From Vulcanimicrobiota bacterium (GTDB lineage Bacteria; Vulcanimicrobiota; Vulcanimicrobiia; Vulcanimicrobiales; Vulcanimicrobiaceae): 64,000 nt of DNA. Positions 26,741 to 36,026 of the stretch are shown in pieces. Below the pieces are notes generated by a model. That model did not search any database. It was not told the DNA's origin and saw nothing but the letters and a program-made list of their open reading frames with translations. The position numbers and the translations under genes are program-made. Positions within the stretch are counted from its first letter, which is position 1, and every line of letters starts with the position of its first letter. The DNA is taken from NCBI GenBank assembly GCA_003161435.1, contig PMOS01000031.1:150957-214956 (forward strand). Reading direction: 5' to 3'.

Positions 26741-26877
26741 TTGGAGTCTCCTAAGAAACCGAACTTCGGTAGGCGGGGTGTGCACAGCATATGACTTGGC
26801 GGGATAACCCGCATGGGGCATACACCTCATCGGCGCCGCAAGGCCGCGCTACATCAAGGTTTTTTCTCGGTGCCGAC

Positions 26878-28368
26878 TTAGACATGAAGCCCGAGATCGC
26901 GCGCCCGCTGGATCGCCTGGGCCCGATTGGCCACGTGAAGCTTAGCGTAGATACTACCTACCTGGCGCTCGACCGTTTTACGTGACTTTCCAAGCGACAT
27001 GGCGATCGTCGCGAGAGTCATGCCGTCAGGCAACGCCTTGAGCACTTCCAACTCAGCTTCGGTCAGGGAGTGAGTCACCGGTCGCGCGGCGTTGGCCGCA
27101 CGACACGCCGCGTTCACGAACTTGGCGTATCCCCGCATGACTGCCGGGGTCCGCTCCTCGTCCATCCCGGTGGCATCAATGATGGCCGCGAACCGCTGCT
27201 CGGGGTCGGCGAACCGCGAGAGCGCCCGCCGTCCGCGGATCGTGTCGCCGACTACGATGCAGACTGCCGCGGCGAGCAGCCGCGCGATCCGCCGGCGCCG
27301 GGTATCGATCAGCGGCTCGTTGACCGACCGCTCCGCGGTCTGGCTGATCGTTCGGCGCGCGATCCGCCGGGCGAGATCGGTGTGCCACGTCGACAGGGCG
27401 ACGACCGCGAGGAGCGCGTCACACAGCGAGCGCTCCGGCAAACTCAGGTTCTCCGCGTTGTGCAGGGCCACCAGCCCGACACGGGCGGCTTCGAAGCGAC
27501 CCTCCCACCCGTTGGGGAGCACCTCGGAGATCGTATAGGAGAAGCGCTCCCGATAATATTGCTCGTTCATCGGGCTGGCGAGGAGGCGGCCCCGAATCGA
27601 CGCGACGCGACGCGCGTCGCCGGCCTCCGCCGCAATGTCGAGCTGGGCGAGCACCCCCCAATTCTCGATCCCGGCATCCTCGGCGAGGTGCGCGCTCATC
27701 GTCGTTCGACGGGCGTAGAACCGAGCGAGATCGGCATCTCCCAGCCAGTCGTGCGTGATGACGTACAGAATCGTGTAGCAGATCGCGGCGCTGCGGTGCT
27801 GTTCCAGACGCTCGAAGAGGCGGGCGGCCTCCAGCGCGCGGTCCTGCGCCTCGTCGAAGTCCTCACGGGAGAACGCCGCCATCGCGGTCCGATAGAGGAC
27901 GCGGCCGACGATGATCGGATTGTCCAGGGCTCGGCCCTGTTCGAGCGCCTCGAGCGCGAAGGACGCGCTGGCGACGTCGTCGCCCTGGCACGCCGCCACC
28001 GTCGCGCGTGACGCCGCGAACGCGGGCGCCAGCTCCGGCGCGCTCCCGTCACTCGAGTCGAGCGCCTCTTCCGCCTCGGTGAACCGATGGGTGTTGAGCA
28101 GCAGCGGGATCAGCAGGTCGAGCAGATACTCGCGCGCGCGGCCTTGGCAGTGCATCACCGCGCGCTGCAGCAATGCCAGGCCGCCGGGAAGATCTCCCTC
28201 GACCACGGACTTCATCGAGCGGAGTCCGATCGCGATCGGATCGCGCAGCCTGGCGGACGCAGGGAAGCGGGCCAGGGCCGCGTCTATCTCGGCACGTCGA
28301 CCTTCAGCGGCGATATTGTAGAACTGCTCGAGCGTGAGCCCATGCTCATGCCCCCGCCCACTCACCAT
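26878..28368 (-). CDS. LuxR-type transcriptional regulator with long helical N-terminal region
   Basis: A 496-residue protein. Residues 1-420 are helical and repetitive in the manner of TPR/MalT-type regulators (for example EEALDSSDGSAPELAPAFAASR, AQDRALEAARLFERLEQHRS). The C-terminal 65 residues are a LuxR/GerE helix-turn-helix: LTEAELEVLKALPDGMT, then IAMSLGKSRKTVERQVGSIYAKLHVANR. There is no AAA/NACHT ATPase Walker A, unlike full MalT. It is transcribed away from, and ends just before, the small helical protein's promoter region. It may regulate the EmrAB pump genes upstream (109-base gap, same strand) or the c-di-GMP genes downstream. Confidence 0.8.
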   Translation of the reverse strand: MVSGRGHEHGLTLEQFYNIAAEGRRAEIDAALARFPASARLRDPIAIGLRSMKSVVEGDLPGGLALLQRAVMHCQGRAREYLLDLLIPLLLNTHRFTEAEEALDSSDGSAPELAPAFAASRATVAACQGDDVASASFALEALEQGRALDNPIIVGRVLYRTAMAAFSREDFDEAQDRALEAARLFERLEQHRSAAICYTILYVITHDWLGDADLARFYARRTTMSAHLAEDAGIENWGVLAQLDIAAEAGDARRVASIRGRLLASPMNEQYYRERFSYTISEVLPNGWEGRFEAARVGLVALHNAENLSLPERSLCDALLAVVALSTWHTDLARRIARRTISQTAERSVNEPLIDTRRRRIARLLAAAVCIVVGDTIRGRRALSRFADPEQRFAAIIDATGMDEERTPAVMRGYAKFVNAACRAANAARPVTHSLTEAELEVLKALPDGMTLATIAMSLGKSRKTVERQVGSIYAKLHVANRAQAIQRARDLGLHV

Positions 28369-28477
28369 GGTCGTTTGTCAGAGGCCTCCGGCGGCCGATT
28401 GAGGTCAAACTTACCGACGGCAGCTTGATCTCCTGTCTTCCGCTTGCCGCTCGGCGTACCGGTGACGCCGCCGGCGA

Positions 28478-29848
28478 TCAACGCGTGACGACAGCAGTCT
28501 CGACGGCGGTGCCTGGCCGGAACACGCACGACCCGCCACTCGGCGGCAAAGCGATGCGGACTCCCACACGCTGCGCGACCTTGACGAAGTTCGTCGGCGC
28601 CGAGAGCGTCGGCAGCGTCGAAAGCGCATTCTGCGCGATCGGCGCGAAGCCGATCACCTTCCCGCGGACCTTGGCGCCGCCGCAGGCGTCGACCGAGATC
28701 TCGACCGGCATCCCGGCACGGATCCGGTTGAGCTGCGTCTCCTTATAGTTGGCGGTGACGTAGATGCGCTTGGCCGGCGAGAGGGTGACGATCTGCTGGC
28801 CGATGGTGAGCGTCTGCCCTTCCTCGGCGTCACGCGCCGAGACCCAGCCGTCGACCGGCGCGACGATTCGGGTGGCATCCAGGGCGAGTTGCGCCAACCG
28901 GACTTGCGCGGCCATCGCGTCGGCCTGGGACTGAGCTGCATCCGCCGCGTCCTGCTTGTTCACGATGCGTGAGGGCGCGGCGACTTCGGAGATCTTCGCC
29001 TCGGCGATCGGTACTTGAGCCGCGGACGCGGACGTACCGCTCTGGGCCGCGGCGACGTTGGCGCGCTGTTGCGCGAGGGTGGCGACGGCGGTTTCGACCG
29101 CCGATTGGGCCGCCGTGCGCTGCGCGACGACGGCGTCGTACGTACTCTGGGCCGCCGAGAGCGCGGCCACGGCGGTGTCGAGGGCCGAGGCCGCGACGTA
29201 ACCCTGGCGTTCGAGCGTCGCGTTGCGATCGCGGTCGGACTGCGCTTTGTGGAGTGCCTCCAGAGCGCCCGGGACGGCGGCGTTCGCGGCGACGAGCTGC
29301 GCGCGGGCCGACGTCACCTGAGCTTCGGCGACGGCGATCCCGCGCATCGCCGCATCGGCTTGCGACTGCGCCAGCGACACCGACTTGCGCGCGGCGTCGA
29401 CCCCACCGGTCTGTTCGCGAACCTGCGCCGACTCGAGCTCCGATTCGAGGGAGGTCGCGTGACGCGCAGCGTTCGTCGTCGCGCGGAGCGCGACGAGATT
29501 CTGCTGCGCGAGGTCGAGCGCGGCCCGCTCGTTGGCGTCGTCGAGTACGACCAGCAGCTGACCGCGGCGCACGAACTGGTTTTCGTCGACCAGCACCCGG
29601 GCGACCCGTTCCGAAACCTTTGCGGTGACGAACACCGGATCGGTATCGATCATCGCGTCGTCGGTGTAGACGCGAACGCGGTCGTAGAGCAGCCAATGAC
29701 CGGTGAAGTAGACCGCCGCACCGACCGCGATCGCCGCCAACGCGATCTGCAGCCAAGGCGAACGACGCGGCGCTACCCGTCCGCCGCTGCGCGGTGGCGG
29801 CGGCGGTTCCGCCAGGGAATCTTCGGGGAGATCGGTGGTCGTTCTCAT
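28478..29848 (-). CDS. emrA: EmrA-like HlyD-family membrane fusion protein
   Basis: A 456-residue periplasmic adaptor: a short Pro-rich cytoplasmic tail, one transmembrane helix (about 32-52, LQIALAAIAVGAAVYF), a lipoyl/barrel-sandwich half (AKVSERVARVLVDENQFVRRGQLLVVLDD), an unusually long Ala/Gln-rich coiled-coil hairpin (about 115-330), the second half (ATRIVAPVDGWVSARDAEEGQTL) and a beta-barrel end. The ATG overlaps the transporter gene's stop (ATGA). It would link the MFS pump to an outer-membrane channel, again consistent with a diderm cell; no TolC-type gene is nearby. Confidence 0.9.
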   Translation of the reverse strand: MRTTTDLPEDSLAEPPPPPRSGGRVAPRRSPWLQIALAAIAVGAAVYFTGHWLLYDRVRVYTDDAMIDTDPVFVTAKVSERVARVLVDENQFVRRGQLLVVLDDANERAALDLAQQNLVALRATTNAARHATSLESELESAQVREQTGGVDAARKSVSLAQSQADAAMRGIAVAEAQVTSARAQLVAANAAVPGALEALHKAQSDRDRNATLERQGYVAASALDTAVAALSAAQSTYDAVVAQRTAAQSAVETAVATLAQQRANVAAAQSGTSASAAQVPIAEAKISEVAAPSRIVNKQDAADAAQSQADAMAAQVRLAQLALDATRIVAPVDGWVSARDAEEGQTLTIGQQIVTLSPAKRIYVTANYKETQLNRIRAGMPVEISVDACGGAKVRGKVIGFAPIAQNALSTLPTLSAPTNFVKVAQRVGVRIALPPSGGSCVFRPGTAVETAVVTR

Positions 29849-31407
29849 GCTGGGTCGGCCTTCGTCTTCGGCACCAGATAGAACAATACCAGGAAAGGCA
29901 CGGAAACGACGAACAGCAGCGCGACGATCACGAACGTCTCGGAGTACGCTGCCGACGTCGCGGCCCGTGCCACGAGCTCCTGAAGGACCGTCACCGACGC
30001 CGTCGAGGCGTCGGCGGTCGAGTAACCGTGGGCGATGAACCAGCGGTTGATCGCCGCCATTCCGGGATCGCTCATCGACGTCCCATGCCGGACGCCGCTT
30101 GCGGTGAGCGTCGTCGCCGCGATGCGCATCCGCACGATGAGCGTGCCCAAGATCGCGTACCCCAAGCCCGCGCCGAACTGTCGGGTGAGGCTTCCCAACC
30201 CCGATGCGGCGTCGACCAATCGCTTGGGCACGTGCGACATCATCAGAACGTTGAGCGGCACGAACAGCAGCCCGAGGCCAAGTCCCTGAATGAAGCGCGG
30301 CAGCAGCGCGGGGGCGAATCCCGAGCGGTCGCCGAGATAGGCAAACCAAAAGGTTCCGGCCGCGCAGAGCATGAGGCTCGCGGCGGCGATGAGTGCGGGC
30401 GGTACAATCTTGCTGATACGACCAGACAACTCGGTGCCGACGATGCTGCCGAGCGCCGTCGGAACCATGATGTAACCGGCGAAGTCAGGCGCGTAGTGGA
30501 GCACGTCTTGCATGTAGAGCGGCGTGATCAGCGCGCTACCGGTAAAGCCGACACCCGTGATGAGCGCGAGCACGATCCCGATCGCGTACGATGGGATCGC
30601 GAGCGGCTTGAGATCGACCAACGGGACCGCCGCGGTGATCTGCATCCGAACGAAGACGAACAACGCGATGCACGCGACCACCGTCGCCGTCGTGATCTGC
30701 GCGTCGGCGAACCATTCGCGGCGCGGACCTTCTTGCACGACGAATTGCAGCGCGGCGAAGCCGGTGATCATGACGGCCAGCGACGTCCAATCGAACGGGC
30801 TGCGTTCGCCGCGCTCGGTCTGATCGCGCAGTACGGCGGAGACGAGGAAAAATGCACCGATCCCGAGCGGCACGTTGATGATGAAGATCCAAGGCCAGGC
30901 GCTGTTGGCGAGGATCCAGCCGCCGAGCGCCGGTCCCAGCGCGGGACCCGCCATGACCGCCACGCCGTAGACGCGAAATGCGGATGCGAGATCGCCGTGC
31001 GGATACGCATCGACGAGCGCGGCCATGGCGAGCGGCAGCATGAGCCCGCCGCCGACCCCTTGCACGAAGCGCATGGCGATGAGCTCGACGAGCGATTGCG
31101 ACGTCGCGCAGAGCAGCGAGCCGACGGTGAACAGCACGATCGACGCCAGAAAGGCTCGCTTTCGGCCGAGATTCGTCGCCAGCCAGCCGGTCAGCGGCAT
31201 CACGAAGATCGCCGCCACCACGTAGATCGACGAGATCCAGGACGCTTCGTCGATCGTCGCGCCCAGGTTGCCGGCAATCGTGTCGAGGCCGACGTTCACT
31301 ATCGTCCCGTCAATGAGCGCCATCCAGCTCGGTATGAGCACGGCGAGCGTGACGAGTCGCAGGTAGGACTTCGACCCCCGAACAGTCCCCGAGGTCATTC
31401 GCCGCAT
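29845..31407 (-). CDS. emrB: EmrB/QacA-family (DHA2) drug:H+ antiporter
   Basis: A 520-residue MFS protein with about 14 helices. DHA2 hallmarks: LVTLAVLIPSWMALIDGTIVNV in helix 1 (motif D1), WISSIYVVAAIFVMPLTGWL, LGRKRAF (motif A) and GVAVMAGPALGPALGGWI (motif C). Two nearby ATGs (31407, 31398) are possible starts. It forms an operon with the EmrA-like adaptor and is divergent from the DUF1003 gene. Substrate is unknown. Confidence 0.92.
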   Translation of the reverse strand: MRRMTSGTVRGSKSYLRLVTLAVLIPSWMALIDGTIVNVGLDTIAGNLGATIDEASWISSIYVVAAIFVMPLTGWLATNLGRKRAFLASIVLFTVGSLLCATSQSLVELIAMRFVQGVGGGLMLPLAMAALVDAYPHGDLASAFRVYGVAVMAGPALGPALGGWILANSAWPWIFIINVPLGIGAFFLVSAVLRDQTERGERSPFDWTSLAVMITGFAALQFVVQEGPRREWFADAQITTATVVACIALFVFVRMQITAAVPLVDLKPLAIPSYAIGIVLALITGVGFTGSALITPLYMQDVLHYAPDFAGYIMVPTALGSIVGTELSGRISKIVPPALIAAASLMLCAAGTFWFAYLGDRSGFAPALLPRFIQGLGLGLLFVPLNVLMMSHVPKRLVDAASGLGSLTRQFGAGLGYAILGTLIVRMRIAATTLTASGVRHGTSMSDPGMAAINRWFIAHGYSTADASTASVTVLQELVARAATSAAYSETFVIVALLFVVSVPFLVLFYLVPKTKADPA

Positions 31408-31474
31408 TCTACCCGATTGCGCGCGACAAAGGAAGAGCCGGGGGGTTCGCACCGGATGCGGGTACGCGCCTACG

Positions 31475-32017
31475 GTGAACCAGAACGAACTTTCCGGCCA
31501 GATCGACAGCGCCATCGAATCGATCGCCGAGCTCGAGCGCAAGGCGCTCGCGAGCGCTTCTTTGCAGCAGCGCGCGATCGAGCGCTTCACGCTGGCCGTC
31601 GGGCGACCGCGCACGATCTCGTACGTCCTGCTCTTCGTCGTTGCCTGGATCGCGGTCAACGGCATCCTCGTGGCGAGCGGGCGCTCCGCCTTCGACGCGC
31701 CGCCGTTTCCGTGGCTGATCGGGGTGCTGCAGTTGGCCGCGCTGCTGATGACCGTGGTGATCTTGACGACCGAGAACCGGATGAGCGAGATCGAGGAACA
31801 GCGCTCGCGGCTGCACCTGCAGATCAGCATCCTGGCCGAGCGCAAGACCGCGAAGATTGTGTCGTTGCTGGAAGAGTTGCGCTACGATATGCCGTCGGTG
31901 CCGAACCGCGACGACCCCGAAGCGCAGGAGATGACGCGCGCCACCAACCCGCATCAGGTCGCCGAACAGCTCGAAAAACGCGCCCCGGCGCGCAGCGACG
32001 ACGAACAACAGCAATAA
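31475..32017 (+). CDS. DUF1003 family membrane protein
   Basis: A 180-residue protein with two transmembrane helices (about 48-70 and 85-105), the N-terminal LAVGRPRTISYVLLFVVAWI and TTENRMSEIEEQRSRLHLQ patterns of the DUF1003 family, and a charged C-terminal tail. GTG start. The family function is undetermined. It is divergent from the EmrAB operon with a 67-base shared upstream region. Confidence 0.85.
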   Translation: MNQNELSGQIDSAIESIAELERKALASASLQQRAIERFTLAVGRPRTISYVLLFVVAWIAVNGILVASGRSAFDAPPFPWLIGVLQLAALLMTVVILTTENRMSEIEEQRSRLHLQISILAERKTAKIVSLLEELRYDMPSVPNRDDPEAQEMTRATNPHQVAEQLEKRAPARSDDEQQQ

Positions 32018-32067
32018 GCGGTCGATTGCTCGGGCGCTGGGCCGCCCCGGCGGATGGAACGGGCTGC

Positions 32068-32139
32068 GGGGTGGAGGAGCGAACCCCTCGGGAACGAACC
32101 CGGGGCAGGTCGCGCGGAGGCACTCGGTCTCCGCCTTTT
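32068..32139 (+). promoter_or_regulatory. structured leader with terminator-like hairpin before the PrsA-like gene
   Basis: Three potential stems in a row: GGGGT (32068-32072) with ACCCC (32083-32087), a CGGG...CCCG stem around 32089-32104, and GCGGAG (32114-32119) with CTCCGC (32129-32134) followed by CTTTTC. The last is terminator-like and lies about 25 bases before the foldase start. It could be the terminator of the DUF1003 gene or an attenuator. No known riboswitch consensus was matched. Confidence 0.4.
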
Positions 32140-32164
32140 CACGTCATCCCCTGACGGAGTTCCG

Positions 32165-33181
32165 ATGTCCCGTACACACCGCGTCGTCGCCGCGCTCGGC
32201 ACCGCAGCCCTCTGCACCTCACTCGCCGCTTGCAGCGGCGGTGGATCCGGCGGCGCCAACATCGCCGCGGTCAATGGCCAGGCCATCACCCGGGCCGACT
32301 TCGATCACAAGCTCGAGTCGAGCCCGGCTGCCAAGCAGATCTTGAATCAGATGGTTCAGCAGAGCCTGATCGACCAGTACGCGCGCGACAAGAAGATCGA
32401 CGTCAGCCAGGCCGACATCGACAAGAAGGAAGCCGAGACGCGGGCCAAATTCCCCCCCGGCCAGTTCGAGCAGATCCTCAAGAACCAGGGGCTCAGCGAA
32501 GCCGACGTCCAGCAGATCCTGCGCCAGCAGCTCATCTTGGAGAAGGCCGTCGCGCCGCAAGTCCACGTCAGCGACGCCGACATCAAAGCGTACTTCGACA
32601 AGAACCACGCGGTGTTCGACAAGCCGGAGCAAGTGAAAGCGCGGCACATCCTCGTCGCCGATCTCCCGAAGGCGAACGAAGTGCTTGCCAAGCTCAAGGC
32701 CGGCGGCAGCTGGGACGCGTTGGCGAAGCAGTACTCGACCGATCCCGCCAGCAAGGACAAGGGCGGTGAGCTCGGCTACTTCGGCCGCGGCCAGATGGTC
32801 CCGCAGTTCCAGGACGCCGCCTTCGGCGCCAAGGTCGGGCAGATCATCGGACCGATCAAGTCGCCCTTCGGATACCACATCATCGAGGTCGAGGACAAGA
32901 AGCCGGCAGTGAAGGCCTCCTTGGCGAGCGCTCACGATCAGATCAAGCAGCAGCTCACCCAGCAGGCAGAGCAGCAGCAGTACCCGATCTTCTTGCAGCA
33001 GCTGCGCGGCGCTGCCAAGATCGATGTCTACGACGACCGCTACAAGGACCTGTTCCCGCCGGTCACCCCCGTACCGCCGCCGGCGAGCGGAGCGCCCGCA
33101 CCCGCAAGCGCAGCACCGGCAGCCGCGAGCGCAGCACCGGCGCCCGCTACCGCAGCGCCTTCGCCGGCCGCGACGAAGTAA
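32165..33181 (+). CDS. prsA: PrsA/SurA-like peptidyl-prolyl isomerase lipoprotein
   Basis: A 338-residue protein: signal peptide ending in the lipobox SLAAC, a SurA-N-like helical chaperone region (about 35-165) and a parvulin rotamase domain (about 165-265: KARHILVA, GGSWDALAKQYSTDPAS, KGGELGYFGRGQMVPQF, SPFGYHIIEVED). The tail is an Ala/Pro low-complexity extension. ATG at 32165 is chosen at the signal peptide; the frame is open upstream but non-coding in character. It folds exported proteins at the inner-membrane surface. The order mfd - prsA - mazG - rqcP resembles Gram-positive-type clusters. Confidence 0.9.
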   Translation: MSRTHRVVAALGTAALCTSLAACSGGGSGGANIAAVNGQAITRADFDHKLESSPAAKQILNQMVQQSLIDQYARDKKIDVSQADIDKKEAETRAKFPPGQFEQILKNQGLSEADVQQILRQQLILEKAVAPQVHVSDADIKAYFDKNHAVFDKPEQVKARHILVADLPKANEVLAKLKAGGSWDALAKQYSTDPASKDKGGELGYFGRGQMVPQFQDAAFGAKVGQIIGPIKSPFGYHIIEVEDKKPAVKASLASAHDQIKQQLTQQAEQQQYPIFLQQLRGAAKIDVYDDRYKDLFPPVTPVPPPASGAPAPASAAPAAASAAPAPATAAPSPAATK

Positions 33182-33210
33182 GGCCTCCCGCGGGGAAGCC
33201 AAGGTGAACG

Positions 33211-33244
33211 CGCGAGGCGGGAGTCGGAACGACCCCGCCTCGCG
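33211..33244 (+). repeat. 11-bp perfect inverted repeat between prsA and mazG
   Basis: CGCGAGGCGGG (33211-33221) and CCCGCCTCGCG (33234-33244) form a strong stem with a 12-base loop 16 bases before the mazG GTG. There is no T-run, so Rho-independent termination is doubtful; it may protect the prsA mRNA 3' end or limit mazG translation. Confidence 0.5.
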
Positions 33245-33259
33245 AACTTCCCGGGCATC

Positions 33260-34450
33260 GTGATCCGCATCGTTGGCCTCGGACCGGGCGACCCGGGCCT
33301 GCTCACCCTGGGCAGCCGCGAGGCGCTTCGGGCGGTCGGCCGCGCCGCGACCGTCCTCGCCCCACCGGAGCTCGTCCGGTTTCTCGAGAGCGACGGGATC
33401 GCGATCGAGCGCAGCTTGATCGCCGATCAAGGGCTCTTCTTGCGCGGCTCGACCGAAGTGATCGACGTCTTCGCCGATCGGATCGACGAGCGCGACTTGG
33501 GGCTGGGCGTGCTCGGCAACCCGTTGTCGGACTTCTTGGGGTTGCCGATTCTGCTGCGCGCGCTCGACCGTCGCAAGATCACGGCCGAGATCGTCCCGGG
33601 GATGCCGCGCGCGACGCTCTCCGCGTCGATCACCATGCCGCTCGTCCCGCTGCCGCCCGGGTCGACCCATCACACGTGGGACGACTTGGTCGAGATCATG
33701 GCGCGGCTGCGCCGTTCGTGCCCGTGGGACCGCGAGCAGACGCACGCGTCGCTCGTGCGCTATCTCATAGAGGAGGCGTACGAGGTCGTCGACGCGATCG
33801 AGCACGGCACCGACGGCGAGTTGTGCGAGGAGCTCGGCGATCTGCTGTTCCAGATCGTCTTTCACTCGCAGCTGGCGACCGAGCGCGGGAAGTTCTCGGT
33901 CGCCGACGTGATCGACGGGCTCTCCGACAAGATGATCCGCCGCCACCCGCACGTCTTCGGCGACGTCGCCGTCGCCGACGTCGCGGGCGTGTGGGCGAAC
34001 TGGGAGGCGCTCAAGTCACAAGAGGCCACCGGGCAGTCGCGCACGTCGAAGCTCGACGGGATCCCGGCCCACATGGGCGCGCTGCAGCGCGGCCAAAAGA
34101 TGCAAGAGAAAGCCGCGCGCGTCGGATTCGACTGGACGAATGTTCGCCAGATCACCGAGAAGCTGGCCGAGGAGCTGCGCGAGTTCGCCGACGCGCGCTA
34201 CAACGCGGGGCTGCTCCCGGCCGAAGACCCGCACGTGCGCGAAGAGCTCGGCGACGTGCTGTTCACCGTGGTGAACCTCGCCCGCCGGCTCGGGATCGAC
34301 GCCGAAGGCGCGATGCGCGACGCCAACGCGAAGTTCGAGCGCCGCTTCCGCTACATGGAAGCCTACGCGATCGCCAGCGGACGTCAGCTCGGCGACATGA
34401 CGCTCGACGAGCTCGAGGATCTGTGGCAGCAGGCAAAGATCGCAGCGTGA
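33260..34450 (+). CDS. mazG: MazG nucleoside triphosphate pyrophosphohydrolase with compact tetrapyrrole-methylase-like N-domain
   Basis: A 396-residue YabN-type fusion. The N-terminal about 130 residues keep [20 protein letters not shown] and a [10 protein letters not shown] segment of the tetrapyrrole (CbiF-like) methylase fold, but the domain is roughly half normal size, so probably non-catalytic. Two MazG units follow: [27 protein letters not shown] with [15 protein letters not shown] (EExxE...ExxD metal ligands), then KLAEELREF with [16 protein letters not shown]. It hydrolyses non-canonical NTPs. GTG start; the stop overlaps kal (GTGA). Confidence 0.92.
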   Translation: MIRIVGLGPGDPGLLTLGSREALRAVGRAATVLAPPELVRFLESDGIAIERSLIADQGLFLRGSTEVIDVFADRIDERDLGLGVLGNPLSDFLGLPILLRALDRRKITAEIVPGMPRATLSASITMPLVPLPPGSTHHTWDDLVEIMARLRRSCPWDREQTHASLVRYLIEEAYEVVDAIEHGTDGELCEELGDLLFQIVFHSQLATERGKFSVADVIDGLSDKMIRRHPHVFGDVAVADVAGVWANWEALKSQEATGQSRTSKLDGIPAHMGALQRGQKMQEKAARVGFDWTNVRQITEKLAEELREFADARYNAGLLPAEDPHVREELGDVLFTVVNLARRLGIDAEGAMRDANAKFERRFRYMEAYAIASGRQLGDMTLDELEDLWQQAKIAA

Positions 34451-34851
34451 CGCCGAGTGAAACCGTGCTGATCCGGTTGCGGATGAGCGCGCACGATGCG
34501 CACTACGGCGGCAACCTCGTCGACGGCGCGCGCATCCTCGGTCTGTTCGGCGACGTCGCGACGGAGCTGTTGATCAGGCTCGACGGCGACGAAGGGTTGT
34601 TCGTCGCCTACGATTTGGTCGAATTCAAAGCACCGGTCTATGCCGGCGACTACATCGAAGCCCGCGGCCGCATCACCAAGGTCGGCACGACGTCGCGAAC
34701 GATGGAGTTCACCGCGCACAAGGTCATCACTGCGCGCACCGACCTCTCCCCCTCCGCCGCCGACGTGCTCGACGAACCCATCCTCGTCGTTCGAGCCCGC
34801 GGCACGTGCGTGACGCCGAAGGAGGCGCAGCGAACGCAAACGCAGCCCTAA
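34447..34851 (+). CDS. kal: 3-aminobutyryl-CoA ammonia-lyase-like hotdog protein
   Basis: A 134-residue hotdog-fold protein whose sequence strongly recalls the lysine-fermentation enzyme Kal: [55 protein letters not shown] and [19 protein letters not shown]. Kal deaminates 3-aminobutyryl-CoA to crotonyl-CoA. The GTG overlaps the mazG stop, so the two are translationally coupled. None of the other lysine-fermentation genes (kamA, kamDE, kdd, kce) is in the window, so its role here may differ (another CoA ester). Confidence is high in family, moderate in substrate. Confidence 0.85.
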   Translation: MTPSETVLIRLRMSAHDAHYGGNLVDGARILGLFGDVATELLIRLDGDEGLFVAYDLVEFKAPVYAGDYIEARGRITKVGTTSRTMEFTAHKVITARTDLSPSAADVLDEPILVVRARGTCVTPKEAQRTQTQP

Positions 34852-34867
34852 GCGCGCAGAAAGACGT

Positions 34868-34952
34868 CGTCACCCTGAGCTCGTCGAAGGGCGACGCCCG
34901 TACGGTATTCGCGCCACGCAGCCCGTGACGCTGAGCCTGTCGAAGCGTCACT
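34868..34952. repeat. two CTTCGAC...CTCAG palindromic repeat units
   Basis: CACCCTGAGCTCGTCGAAGG near 34870 and GTGACGCTGAGCCTGTCGAAG near 34925 are reverse-oriented copies of the dispersed repeat found also at 14403, 40402 and 50345. They occupy most of the 128-base convergent gap between kal and the MetE-like gene, where they may form transcription-terminating or mRNA-stabilising stems. Confidence 0.65.
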
Positions 34953-34979
34953 GTCCTTGTTCCGTCGTGATGATGAGCG

Positions 34980-35999
34980 CTACAAACCCACGCTAGCCAG
35001 CAGCGCCCCTTCGGCGAGGCTGCGCAGTTTGGCGTAGGCGATGTCGCGGTTCATAGGGGCCATCCCGCAGTTGGTCGAGCACACGATACGGTCTTCGTCC
35101 AAGTAGCGGCGGGCTAGCTCGATCGTCGCGCGCACGTCGTCGGGGGTTTCGACGCGATCGGAGGCGACGTCAATGACGCCCACCGCGACGATCTTGTCGC
35201 CGGCGAGCGCGAGCACGTCGGGCGGTACGTGCGATCCGGCAAGCTCGATCGAAATCTGGTCGGCGCGGCTCTTGGCGAGCAGCGGCAAGACGTGCGCGTA
35301 TTGGTCCCAGCGATCGCCGAGGTTGCCTTTCCACTGAACGTTGGCGGGGATGCCGTAGCCGTAACAGACGTGCACCGCCGTCGTGCACGACGCAGCGCCC
35401 AGCGCGGTGTCGATCGCATCGATCCCCCACGCCGCGACCTCGTCGAAGTACATGTTGAACGCCGGCTCGTCGAGCTGTACGACATCGACGCCGACCTGGA
35501 TCAACTCGGCGATCTCTTCGCGGATCGCGTGCGCGAACGCGAGCGCCAACTCAGCCCGGTTGCCGTAGGTCTCGTCGCACACCGTATCGACGAGCGTCAT
35601 CGGACCGGGGATCGTGATCTTCAGCGGCCCGTCGGTCAGCGTGCGCGCGAAGCGCATCTCTTCGACGTGGATCGGCGACGTGCGCCGCACTTCGCCGGTG
35701 ACGGTCGGGCACACGGCCTCGTAGCGATCGTCGCGAATCCCGCGCTTCTGCCGTTTCGTCGCATCGATCCCCGACAGCCGTTCTGCGAAGCCGTGCACGA
35801 AGTGCTTGCGCGCCTGCTCGCCGTCGGTGACGGTGTCGATCCCGGCTCGCAACTGCTCTCCGACGGCAATGCGCGTGGCATCGCGCTGGGCTTCGGCGAG
35901 CTCCGGCCCTTCGAGCCGCCAACTCGGAAAGATACGTTCGGGCTCGGCCAGCCACGCGGGCTTGGGCAAACTCCCAGCGATCGTCGTCGAGAACGGCAT
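34980..35999 (-). CDS. core-type MetE-like cobalamin-independent methionine synthase
   Basis: A 339-residue protein equal to the C-terminal catalytic half of MetE. It starts PFSTTIAGSLPKPAWL. Zinc-ligand regions are HVCYGYG and CSTNCGMAP, with VQLDEPAFNMY before them. There is no N-terminal MetE half, matching 'core-MetE' enzymes that methylate homocysteine from corrinoid or other donors rather than polyglutamyl-methyl-THF; the donor is unknown. ATG 35999 is preferred over an in-frame start 13 codons upstream because homologous sequence begins at MPFSTT. Confidence 0.88.
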   Translation of the reverse strand: MPFSTTIAGSLPKPAWLAEPERIFPSWRLEGPELAEAQRDATRIAVGEQLRAGIDTVTDGEQARKHFVHGFAERLSGIDATKRQKRGIRDDRYEAVCPTVTGEVRRTSPIHVEEMRFARTLTDGPLKITIPGPMTLVDTVCDETYGNRAELALAFAHAIREEIAELIQVGVDVVQLDEPAFNMYFDEVAAWGIDAIDTALGAASCTTAVHVCYGYGIPANVQWKGNLGDRWDQYAHVLPLLAKSRADQISIELAGSHVPPDVLALAGDKIVAVGVIDVASDRVETPDDVRATIELARRYLDEDRIVCSTNCGMAPMNRDIAYAKLRSLAEGALLASVGL

Positions 36000-36026
36000 T
36001 CCCCGTACTTCGCCGTCACATCGCCG

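Noticed and set aside
26878..28368. MalT-type signal-transduction ATPase
   Set aside because: Although it ends in a LuxR HTH, no Walker A or NACHT motif is visible.
34447..34851. Lysine fermentation pathway
   Set aside because: Only kal is present; no other pathway gene is in the window.
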